Part shown: in pieces, positions 26,641 through 38,106 of the stretch
How the letters are laid out: the number at the start of each line of letters is the position of its first letter
Position numbering within the stretch: the first letter of the stretch is position 1
Assembly (NCBI GenBank): GCA_949752795.1
Contig: CATKHW010000424.1
Location: forward strand, 372,001-436,000
Reading direction: 5' to 3'
Origin: Hyperoodon ampullatus
Lineage: Eukaryota; Chordata; Mammalia; Artiodactyla; Ziphiidae
Length of the DNA stretch: 64,000 bases
Translations under genes and position numbers: made by a program
The notes under the pieces: model-generated
What the model was told of the DNA's origin: nothing
The model's input: the letters and a program-made list of their open reading frames with translations, nothing else
Databases searched by the model: none

Positions 26641-26949
26641 CAGAAATTGAGAACATTGTAACTTCAATGAACAGATGTGTGAGCCAAACTGTAGTCAACC
26701 TAGAGCAGTGTATAAGGTTCGGGTAAAATAAGATGTTTCTAAGACTTACATCTGATATTTCCATCACTTTATTATAAGCAAGTTTAGTGAAGACGTCTGT
26801 CTTATTTGTCAGGTCAACATTAGAGAAATGAAGTGATTTATTCCCAAGGATGTACATCGAATACTCTTGGCTGAAGCTTTAATCTTGTTTTGAATGCTTT
26901 TCCATTGAAAATTATACCTCTCTTTCAGCTTCCCCATTTCTGAGAAGTA
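26641..26949. other. Unassigned AT-rich interval
   Basis: Lies between the LTR-like segment and an L1 3' UTR fragment. No repeat or coding signal recognised; the minus-strand frame 26,360-26,857 spans the LTR-like segment and is not convincing. Confidence 0.4.
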
Positions 26950-27150
26950 TACAATCTTATAATTTATTATTACCAAAGGGGAAAGGTAGGTGAAGGGATA
27001 AATTAACAGTTTGGGATTAACACATACACACTGCTATGTATAAAACAGATCATCAACAAGGAACTACTGTATAGCACAGGGAACTACACTGAATATTTTG
27101 CAATAACCTATAAGGGGAAATAATCTGGAAAAGAATAGATATTTTTATTG
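26950..27150 (+). mobile_element. LINE-1 3' UTR fragment
   Basis: Contains the cetartiodactyl L1 3' UTR wording: ccaaaggggaaaggt, ggataaattaacagtttggg, aacaaggaactactgtatag, cacagggaactacac. No ORF2 sequence precedes it and no clear poly(A) follows. It is a non-homogenised relative of the L1 3' UTR part of the satellite unit. Confidence 0.85.
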
Positions 27151-27299
27151 ACATCATCTATCAATGACAGATAAAATGTAACCTAAGCAAGGCCGATGGT
27201 GAGCACTTCTGACTCTGAAGATTTCAATCATCTAAAGTTTGGACTCTGCCTATTTCCCAAGGCCCTTAATGGACATATATGTAGCCATAGCTTAAAAAT
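27151..27299. other. Short unassigned interval before the diverged units
   Basis: Nothing recognised with confidence; homology to the middle part of the satellite unit may begin within it but is too weak to place. Confidence 0.35.
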
Positions 27300-28500
27300 T
27301 CCCCAGTTTGGGGTTCAGGGAGGCACTGATTTGGAAAACTCCCTGGTGTTCTCCTTACATGCACAGGACCATTCCTACGGCTAAAACATGCCTGTCACAC
27401 CTAGAGGATGGTACACCGTTTGATCGGAAACAGTTTGGAAAAGGCACCTCATCTCCTCATCGCCTGGTGCTCGGGTTCACTCCTTCAGCATCTTTCCTAA
27501 CAATCTCCTCACTTGGGGATATCAGCACCGTCAACATCCTGTTGAACACAGTTTGGAATTTATCCAGAGGATGAAGCGGAAGGATGAGAAAAATTTAGAG
27601 ACAAGTCCTAGTTGTTCGGACAGGCACATGCAACTGTAATTTCCAATCTGGAAGACAAATTCATCAAAGGCTAGAATTGCCCACGGAAACAGAATAGGGC
27701 TAGAGGAAATCCCGCTGTTTTGTGTCCAGTTTCCAAAAACACAAGTTGAATAATGGAATTCAGGGGCACTAAAATTCATGAAACTGCAGAGTTGAAAATA
27801 TCTATCGTCAAAAAATGTCTTGAGGTAAGTCACAGAAAAGGACTTGTAAGCAAGGGAGATTGTCAGGAAACAGATTTGAAGATGTGGAAAGGACTCCCCA
27901 TTAAAGCACAAGAAAAGGGGCTGAACATCGCCAATGATGCAGTTGGCCAAAAAGGGCGTATGCATTTTTTCTGAATATATTCAAGTAAAGGCCATACACA
28001 CTTTTTATCCAACCAAACAGATGGGCAATGGAAATCAATACTACAAAATGTATCACTTCACATCAGTCAGAAGGGCCATCCACATAAAGTGTAAACACCC
28101 GAAATGCAGGACAGGGTGAGGAGAAAAGGGAGCCCTGTGAGGCTGATAGTGGAAATGTAATTTTCAATGACCACTCTGGAGAAGTGCATTGTGTTTGCTA
28201 AAACATCTAAAAAATGAGCTACAGAGCATAGGGCACTTGCACTCATGGGTGTATACCTAGGGAAAAACAAAAATCGACAGAAAACAGGCACCCCAACGTT
28301 TACCACCTCTCTGTTAAAAAGGGCCTCAACTTGGATATAAAATAAATGTCCCTGGAAGGATAAAATGGATAAAAGAGATGGGGTACTTATTTATAGTGGA
28401 ATATTACTCATCCAGAAATCAATGAAATAAGGCCAGTTGTAACAACTCTGTAGGAGATACATACGATCATTCTAAGTGACGTATCTCAGAAAGAAAAAGA
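27300..28500 (+). repeat. Diverged L1-derived satellite unit b1 (5' part missing)
   Basis: Follows the unit order (acacctagaggatgg, cctggtgctcgggttc, acttgggga, agttgaataatgga, palindrome, L1-like end) with heavy divergence. The palindrome is at 27,943-28,012 and is much decayed in its right arm (ggccatacacactttttatcc). It lacks the L1 3' UTR-like beginning. Confidence 0.75.
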
Positions 28501-30489
28501 CACATATCATAAGATGTCACTTAAAGGTGGAATCAAAAATGGCCACACATGAAATAAATTACAAAACAGAAACATAGTCAAATATGTAGAAAATAGACGT
28601 AAGGCTGCTAAATGGGAGAGGTGGGGAAGGGTGAGGTATTATCCAGGAGGTTGAAATTAGCAAAGATACCATTCCAAGTACCAAATTGAATAACTGACAA
28701 GGCCTACACGGTACCTCAAAGAACTGCACTCAGCCCACTCAAGTCACTGGAAAATAATACATATGACTGGTAAGCATCTGAAAAAGAATTTATTGTTGTC
28801 TCACAGTACATGAATCAAGTGGTTGCACAGCAGCAAAAAACAGAGCTTTGAAAATCAGCTGTAACCAATATAAAAATAAATTTAAAAATATGTATAAAAA
28901 CAGTGAGACAGGGGCTTCCCTGGTGGCGCAGTGGTTGAGAGTCCGCCTGCCGATGCAGGGGACGTGGGTTCGTGCCCCGGCCCGGGAGAATCCCACATGC
29001 CGCGGAGCGGCTGGGCCCGTGAGCCATAGCCGCTGGGCCTTCGCGTCCGGAGCCTGTGCTCCGCAACGGGAGAGGCCACAGCGGTGAGAGGCCCGCGTAC
29101 CGCAAAAAAAAAAAAAAAAAAAAAAAAACAGTGAGACAGGCAAAAATTCTTACAACTTTTGTTGAAGGGCTACGATGTAACATGGAATGAACACATGTAG
29201 ACCCACAGCAGGATGATATATAAGACGGGAAGCTATGCACGCTAAGACATGTTAGAGAGGCTGGGTGAGGAAATGCAGACCTTTTAAAGTAATACAGCCT
29301 GGTACCCATTCCATGGGTCCCAAATCTGCAGGTTCAAGGGAATCTTCTGACAGCGAAAACATGCCTGGAAAACCAAGATGAACGTACACCGTGTGCTCAG
29401 GAAAGGTGTCTAAAATGCACCTCATTTTTGATCTCCTGGTGCTGGGGTTCGCCATTCCAGCCACATTACTAACAATCTCCCCACTTGGAGAATCAGCACC
29501 TTTAACCTCCTGTTTCACACAGTTTGCAATTTGTGCAGAGGATAAAAGGGAAGAGGGGGAAACAATGAGAGACTAGCTGTAGGAGTTCTGACAGGCACAT
29601 GTCACTCTAATATCCCATTAGGAAGAATAATTAACCAAAGGCACAGCATGCCTCCCCAGAACCAGAATAGGGCCGGAAGCAATACAATGGTTTGGCGGCC
29701 AGCTCACAAAAAATGCGAGTTGAAAAATGGAGCTCAGGAGCAGACAATTCAAAGACCTGCAAAGATATAAATGATAACCAACATCCAAAATATATATTCA
29801 GATAAGGCAACGAAGAGGATCTGAATGAGCGGCAGAATTGCAGGAAACAGATTTCAAAAGGTAGATTGTACTCACAGTTAAAGCATATGAAAAGCAGCAG
29901 AATTTCTAAAATGATGCAGTTGGGCAAAAGGGTGTATGCGATTTTTTCGTGAATATCTTCAGGAAAAAAACACATACAGAATTTTTGGCCAACCAAGCAA
30001 GCGGGAAATGCAAGTCCACTCAATAAAGAAGTCTCAATTTCCACTGCTCAGAAAGGCCATCCAAAAAATGTGTACAAACCAGAAATGCAGGAGAGGCCAT
30101 GGAGAACACGGAGCCTGGTCACGCTGATGGGTGGGGTATAAATATCCAAGAGCCACTCTGAAGAAGTGTATGCTGTTTCCTAAAACATCTAAAATACAAA
30201 GCCCCCGAGCAAAGGGGACTTCAACTCATGGGCATATGACTTGGGAAGACTAAATATCAACAAGACACAGGCACCCCAAAATTTAGGGCTGCTCTGCATA
30301 CAAGAACCTCCACTTCGGTACACATAAAATATCCAAGGAAAAAGAGAAATGCATAAAGAACTTGTGGTAATTTTGTACAACGGAATATCACTCAGACGTG
30401 ATATCAATGCCATAAGGCCAGTAGCAGCAAAATGAGTGGATTAAGGTACGATGATTCTAAGTGCAATAAGTCACACAGAAAAAGAATCT
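28501..30489 (+). repeat. Diverged L1-derived satellite unit b2, with SINE insertion
   Basis: Full unit of about 1.76 kb after removing the SINE at 28,913-29,123 and one target-site copy. The palindrome is at 29,920-29,992 and is imperfect. Divergence is similar to unit a3 and much greater than in the right-hand array. Confidence 0.82.
28913..29123 (+). mobile_element. CHR-type tRNA-derived SINE
   Basis: Starts ggcttccctggtggcgcag, has tRNA-like A-box (tggcgcagtggttgag) and B-box-like (gggttcgtgcccc) segments, and ends in the long A tract (to about 29,128). It is flanked by a perfect 17-bp target-site duplication, aaaaacagtgagacagg, at 28,896-28,912 and 29,124-29,140. It matches the SINE family abundant in cetaceans and hippo/ruminant relatives. 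The intact body, long tail and perfect duplication indicate a rather recent insertion. Confidence 0.93.
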
Positions 30490-31852
30490 AATCATAAGAT
30501 ATCACTTATAGAGGTAATGTCAACATCACAACACATGAACTGAAATAGGAAAGAGAACAGAGTCTCACATTTAGAAAACACTCTTATGCCTGCTTAAGGG
30601 GAAAGTAGAGGTGGGGTGATGCATAAAACCAGAGTTTGATGTTAGCACAGGTATCATTCCATAAACCGAATACAGAATAGACAACACCTACACTTTCCTC
30701 AGTGAACGGGACTCAACACCCCTATTCCACACAGAGGAATATATCTGACTAGTAAAAAATCTTAAAACCTATGTATTCATTTGTCTCTGTAAGGGAATCA
30801 ATTGTGTCTAGACCGGCATAAACATGTCCGTGAAAATCAGTTCAACCCCATTATAAAAATGAATTTCAAAAACAAAACAAAATAACAGCGAAATTCTTAC
30901 ACAATTCCTTCAGGGGTTCTGATGAAACCTGGAATGACCCTATCTGCAAAGAGAGCTGGATGAGACATAAGGCTGGACACCAGGGAATGAGAGGACTGGT
31001 GAGATTGGGAGAGAAAATGCAGACCCTTTAAAGTAGTAATGCATGCCACCATTCCATGGGTCCCAAATCTCCAGGTAGAAAGGAATATCACTACAGTTAT
31101 AACATGTATGGGAAACCTAGAGAATGAACACACTGTTTTGGCGAAAGGTTTCTAAAAATCTCCTAATTTTTCCTCTCCTTGTGCTCCAATTTGGCATTCC
31201 AACTGCTTTACTATCAATCTCCCAACTTTGGAGAGTCAACCCCTAAAACCTCCTGGTTCGCACAGTTTGCTAATTGTGCAGAGGATGAAAGGGAAGAGGG
31301 AGAACCAATCAGAGAGTAGATGAAGGCATTTGGACGGGCACATGTCACTCTAATTTCCCATTCAGGAAGAAGAATTAACCAAAGCCTCAGCCAAGAGCAG
31401 GGAACCAGTATAGCCACCCCTGGAACCAGTATAGGTCCTGAAGCATTATTGTGGATTTGCGGACAGCTCACAAAAATGGGATTTCAAAATTGGAGCTCAG
31501 GGGCACAGAAATTCACAAACCTGCAGTTATAAAGAACTACTCAATTCCAAAAATCTGTTGAGGAAAGGCAAAGAAGTGGACTTGAAAATGAGGCAGAATT
31601 GCACAAAACATATTTCAAGAGGTAAATTAGAATCACCTTTAAAGCTCAGGAAAAGCATCACTACTTCGACAATGATGCACTTGGCCAAAAAGGGCGTATG
31701 ACTTTTCTCCTGAATTCAGGAGAAAACGCATACACCCTTTTTGGCCAATCAAGCAAGTGCACAATGCAAATCCACACTACAAAGAATTGTCACTTCCGAC
31801 CGGTAAAAACGGATATCTGAAAATCTGTAAAAACCACAAAGGCAAGAGAGAG
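30490..31852 (+). repeat. Truncated L1-derived satellite unit b3
   Basis: The unit is in order from the anchor through the palindrome (31,681-31,748), then breaks off at 'aaaaaccacaaaggcaagag', where satellite A begins. It is closer to the canonical unit than b1 and b2. Confidence 0.87.
31681..31748. repeat. 68-bp palindrome with shortened centre
   Basis: Same arms as other copies, but the centre reads tcctgaattcagga: 'atat' is missing from the usual tgaatatattca, and the symmetry is kept. Confidence 0.85.
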
Positions 31853-34800
31853 ATGACAAGGGCATGAAGCAATGTGATCCCAAGGGTCATGGAGGATTGT
31901 GATGACAAGTGCATGGAGCATTGTGATGAAAAGATTATGTAGCATTTGCTGACAAAGGCATGGAGCATTGTGATGACAAGGTTCATGGAGCACTGTGATG
32001 ACAAGCCTCAAGGAGCACTGTGATCAGATTGGTCATGGAGCATTGGGATGACAAGGGCATGGATCATTGTGATGACAAGTTTCATGGAGCATTTTGATCA
32101 CAAGAGTCCCGGATCATTGTGTTGTCAGGGTTCATGGAGCGTTGTGATGACAGTGGTCCTGGAGCATTGTGATGGCACGGATCATGGAGCATTGTGATGA
32201 GAAGGTCATGGAGCATTGGGCTGAAAATATTCATGGAGTATTGTGATGATAGGGGTCATGGAGCATTGTGATGACAAGGTACTGGAGCATTGTGATAAGA
32301 AGACCATGGAGCCTTGTGATGACAAGTCTCATGGAGCATTCTGATGAAAAGGGGCATGGAGCATTGTGATTACAGGGGTCTTGGAGCATTGTGATGACAA
32401 GGGCATGGAGCATTGGGATGAGAAGGACATGGAGCGTTCTGATGACATGCATCACGGAGCACTGTGATGACAAGGGTATGGAGCATTGTGATTACAGGGG
32501 TCTTGGAGCACTGTGATGAAAAGGGCATGGATCATTGTGATGAAAAAGGCATGGAGCCTTGTCATGACAGGGTTCAAGGAGCATACTGACGACAAGTGTC
32601 AGGGAGCATTGTGATGACAAGGGTATTGAGCATTGTGATGACAAAGGTCATGGAGCATTGTGATGAGAAGACCATGGATAATTGTGATGAGGAGCGTCAT
32701 GGGGCGTTGTGATGACAAGTGTTATGGAACATTGTGATCAGAAGGGTTTGGTGCATTGTGATGACATAGGTCATAGAGCATTTTGATTTCATTGTTATGA
32801 CAATAGCATGAAGCATTATGATGATGGGCATGGTGCATTTTGATGACAGGGTTCATGGAGCAGTGAGATGAAAAGGGGCATGGAGCATTGTGATAACAGC
32901 AGTCTTGGAGCATTGTGATGACAAGGGCATGGAGCATTGTGATTACAGGGGCCGTGGAGCATTGTGATGACAAGGGTCATGGAGCCTTGTGATGACAAGG
33001 CTGTGGAACATTGTGATGGCAGGGGTCATGGAGCATTGTTATGACAGGGGTAATGGAGCATTGTGATGACAAGGGCATGGAGTATTCATCTGAAAAATTT
33101 CATGGATTATTGTGATGAGAGGGGGAAGGAGCATTGTGATGATAAGGGAACGGAATACTGAGATACATGGGTCATGCAGGATTGTAATGACAAACGCATG
33201 GAGCATTGTGATAAGAAGGACATCGAGCATTGTGAGGAAAAGCGTCAAGGAGCTTTGTGATGACAAGGCCATGGAGCAATGTGATGAGAGTGTTCATGGA
33301 GCATTGTGATGACAATGGCATGCAGCGTTGTGATGCCAAGGGTCATGGAGCTTTGTGATGACAAAGGTCATGGAGCATTTTGATGACAAGTGTGTGGTGC
33401 ACTCTGTTGTGAAGGGCGGGGAGCATTGTGATGACAGGATCATGGAGAAATTTGATGAAAATTGTCATGGAACATTTTGATGAAAGTGGTTATGGAACGT
33501 TGTGATGTCAGGGGTCCTGGAGCATTTTGATGAAAAGGGTCATGGAGCATTTTGATGACAGGGGTTATGGAACATTGTGATGTCAGGGGTCATCGAACAT
33601 TGTGATGATAAGTGCATGTAGCATTGTGATGACAGGAGTCATGGAACATTGTGATGACAGGGGTGAGGGAGTATTGTGATGAGTAGTGATTTAACATTGT
33701 GATATCAGTGGTGAGAGATCATTTTGATGAGAAGTGCATGGAGCATTGGGATGACAAGGTTTATGGAGCACTGTGATGAAAAGATTGTGGAGCACTGTGA
33801 TGACAACTGCATGGCACATTGTGATGACATGGGTCATGGAGCATTGTGCTGAGAAAGGCATAGAGCATTGTTATGACAAGGGTCAAATAGCATTGTGATT
33901 AAAAATTCATGGAGCATTGTGGTGAAAAATGTCACAGAGATTCGTGATGACGAGGGCATGTACCATTGTGACGACAAAGGTCATGAAGCATTGAGATGAC
34001 TGGAGTCACGGAGCATTGTGATAACTAGGACATGGAGCATTGTGATGACAAGTGTCATGGAGGATTCTGATGACAAAGGTAATGGAGCATTGTGATGACA
34101 ATCGCTTGGAGCATTGTGATGACAAGGGTCAGGGAGCATTGTACTGACAAGTGCATGGAGAATTGTGATGACAAGTCTCATGCAGCACTCTGATGACAAG
34201 CTTGTGTAGTATTTTGATGACAATGGCATGGAGCATTCTGATGACATGCGTCATGGAGCTTTGTGATGACAAGGGCATGGAGCATTGTGAGGAGAAGTGC
34301 ATCGAGCGTTGTGATGACAAGCCTCATGGAGATTTGTGATGACAAATGCAAGGAGCAATGTGATGAGAGGGTTCTTGGAGCATTGTTATGACAATAGAAT
34401 GGAGCATTGTGATGCCAAGGGTCATGGAGCTTTGTGATGACAAAGGTCATGGAGCATTTTGATGACAAGCGCGTACTGCATTGTGATGAGAAGTGCAGGG
34501 AGCATTGTGATGACATGCGTTATGGAGCATTGTGCTTACATGTGCATCGAGCATTGTGATGACAAATGTCATGGAGCATTGTGCTGAAAACTTCATGGAG
34601 CTTTGTGATGACAAGGGTCACAGAGCATTGTGATGAATAGTTCATGGAGCATTGTGATGAGAGTCATGGAGCAATGTGATGAAATGTATCATGGAACATT
34701 TTGATGAAAGGGGTTATGCAACATTGTGATGTCAGGGGTCATGGAGCATTGTGATGAAAAGTGTCATGGAGCATTTTGTGACAGGGGTTATGGAACATTG

Positions 34801-37800
34801 TGATGTCAGGGGTCATGGATCATTGTGAAGATATGGGCATTTAGCATTGTGATGATATGGGCATGTAGCATTTTGATGACAGGGTTCATGGAACGTGGTG
34901 ATGACGGGGTGAGCGAGTATTGTCATGACTAGTGATGGAACATTGTGATATATGTGGTGAGAGAGCATTTAGATGAGAAGTGCATGGAGAATTGTGATGA
35001 CACGTTTTATGGAGCATAGCGATGAAAAGGATGTGGAGCATTGTGATGACAAGTGCATGGCGAAATGTTATGACATGGGTCATGGAGCATTGTGCTGACA
35101 AGTGCATGGAGCATCGTGATGACAAGCGTCATGGAGCATTGTGCTGACAAAGGCATGTAGCATTGTGATGACAAGGCTCATAGGGTTTGGTGATGAAAAG
35201 TTCGTGGAGCATTGTGGTGACAAAGGTCACAGAACCTTGTGTGACGAGGGCATGGACCATTGTGATGACAAAGGTCATGAATCATTGTGATGACTGTAGG
35301 CACGGAGCACTGTGATGACAAGGGCATGGAGCACTGTGATGACAGGGGCATGGAACATTGGTCTGACCAGTTTCATGGATTATTGTGATGACAGTGTGCA
35401 TGACGCATTGTGATGACAAGGGCATGGAGCATTGTGATGACAAGGTTATGGATTATTGTGAAGACAGGTGTCAGGGAGCATTTTGATGACATATGTCATT
35501 GTCCATTGCGATGACAATGGCATGGAGTGTTGTGATGCCAAGTGTCATGGAGGATTGTGATGACAAATGTAATGGAGCATTTTGATGACAAGGGCTTAGA
35601 GCATCGTGATGACAAGGGTCATGGAGCATTGTGATGACAAGAGCATGGAGCATTGTGATGACAAATGTCACAGAGCCTTGTGTGACAGGGCATGGACCAT
35701 TGTGATGACAAAGGTCATGAAGCATTGTGATGATTGGAGTCACGGAGCATTGTGATGACATGGGTCAGGTAGCATTGTGATAACAAGGGCATGCTGCATT
35801 GTGATAAAATGGGCATGGAACATTGGTCTGACAAGTTTCATGGATTATTGTGATGACAGTGGGCATGGCACATTGTGATGACAAGGGCATGGAGCACTGT
35901 GGTGACAAAGGTCACAGAGCCTTGTGTGACGAGAACATGGACCATTGTGATATAAAATGTCATAAAGCATTGTGATGACTAGAGTCACGGAGCATTGTGA
36001 TGCGAGGGGCATGGAACATTGGTCTGACAATTTTCATGGATTATTGTGATGACTGTGGGCATGGCTCATTGTGATGACAAGGGCATGGAGCATTGTGATG
36101 ACAAGGTCATGGATTACTGTGAAGACAGATGTCAGGGAGCATTGTGAGGACATATGTCATGGTCCATTGCGATGACAATGGCATGGATTATTGTGATGCC
36201 AAGTGTCATGGAGCATTGTGATGACAAGTGTTATGGAACATTGTGATCAGAAGGGTTTGGAGCATTGTGATGACAGAGGTCATTGAGCATTTTGATTTCC
36301 TTGTGATGACAATAGCATGAAATATTATGGTGATGGGCACGGTGCATTGTCATGACATGTTTCATGAAGCATTGAGAAGAAAAGTGGCATGGAGCATTGT
36401 GATTACAGGGCTGTTGGAGCATTGTGATGACAAGGGCATTGTGCATTGTGATTACAGGGGTCTTGGAGCATTGTGATGACAAGGGTCACGGAGGCTTGTG
36501 ATGACAAGGCCGTGGAACATTGTGATAGCAGGGGTCATGGAGCATTGTTATGACAGGTGTAATGGAGCATTGTGATGACAAGGGTATGGGGCATTGGTCT
36601 GAAAAGTTTCATGGATTATTTTGATGAGATTGGGCATGGAGCATTGTGATGACAAGGGCACGGAACACTGTGATACATAGATCATGCAGGATTGTAATGG
36701 CAAGGACATGTAGCATTGTTTTGAGAAGGACATCGAGCATTGTGATTACAAGAGTCATGGAGATTTGGGATGCTAAGTGCATGGAGCAATGTGATGAGAG
36801 TCTTCATGAATCATTGTGATGACATTGGAATGGAGCATTGTGATGCCAATGTTCATGGAGCTTTGTGATGACAAATGTCATGGAGCATTTTGATGACATG
36901 TGTTATGGAGCATTGTGAGGTCAGGGGTCATGGAGCATTGTGATGAAAAGGGTCATGGAACATTTTGATTACATGGGTTATGGAGCATTGTGATGTCAGG
37001 GGTCATGGAGCACTGTGATGATAAGGGCATGTAGTATTGTGATGACAGAGGTCAGGGAAAATTGTGATGACAAGGGTGAGGGAGTATTGTTATGACTAGT
37101 GATGGAACATTGTGATATCAGTGGTGACGGATCATTTTGATGAGAAGTGCATGCAGCATTGTGATGACAAGCTGGTGGAGCATTTTCCTGACAAGCTCAT
37201 GGAGCATTGTGCTGAGAAAGGCATGGAGCATTGTGATGACAAGGGCCATGGAGCATTGTGATGAAAAGTTCATGGAGCATTGTGGTGACACAGGTCACAG
37301 AGCCTTGTGATGACGAGGGCATTGACCATTGTGATGACAAAGATCATGAAGCATTGTGGTGAATGGAGTCACGGAGCATTGTGATGACAGGGGTCATGGA
37401 GCATTGGGATGTCAAGGGCATGGAGCATTGTGATGAGAGGGGCATGGAGCATTGGTCTCACAAATTTCATGGATTATTGTGATGACAGTGGGCATGGTGC
37501 ATTGTGATGAAAAGAGCATGGAACATTGTGATGACAACGTCATGGATTATTGTGATGACAGGTGTGAGGGAACAATGTGATGACATATGTCACGGTCCAT
37601 TGTGATGCCAATGACATGGAGCATTGTGATGCCAAGTGTCATGGAGGATTGTGATGACAAAGGTAAAGGAGCATTGTGATGATCAGGACATGGAGCAATG
37701 TGATGGCAAGACCGTGGAGCATTGTGATGAGAAGACCATGGATAATTGTGATGACGAGCATCATGGAGCTTTATGATGAAAAGAGCCATGGAGCCTTCTG
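31853..37800. repeat. Satellite A, block 2
   Basis: Same 24-25 bp monomer and same orientation as block 1. It begins with a module (gggcatgaagcaatgtgatc) also found at about 7,583 and 10,599 in block 1. Its last 700 bp follow the same order of variant monomers as the end of block 1, for example 'gacaagctggtggagcatt' at about 12,140 and 37,165, and 'gcattgggatgtcaagggc' at about 12,398 and 37,404. It ends with '(a/c)ttctgacataagatatcac' exactly as block 1 does. Confidence 0.94.
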
Positions 37801-38064
37801 ACATAAGATATCACTTATGAAGGAAATGTAAACATGGCTAAACATGAACTGAATTAGGAAAGAGAACAGAGTCTCACATTTAGAAAACATACTTATGGCT
37901 GCTTAGGGGAAAGAAAGGTGGGAAGATGCACAAAACCAGATTGGATATTAGCACAGGTACCGTTCAATAATCCAAATACAGAATAGACAAGACCTACTCC
38001 TTCCTCAGTGAACGGGACTCAACACCCCTATTCCCCACAGAGGAATATATCTGATTAGTAAGAA

Positions 38065-38106
<42 letters not shown>

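Noticed and set aside
28913..29123. A functional tRNA gene, suggested by A-box and B-box
   Set aside because: The body continues into a SINE tail with poly(A) and is flanked by target-site duplications. There is no intact cloverleaf or anticodon arm to support a tRNA.
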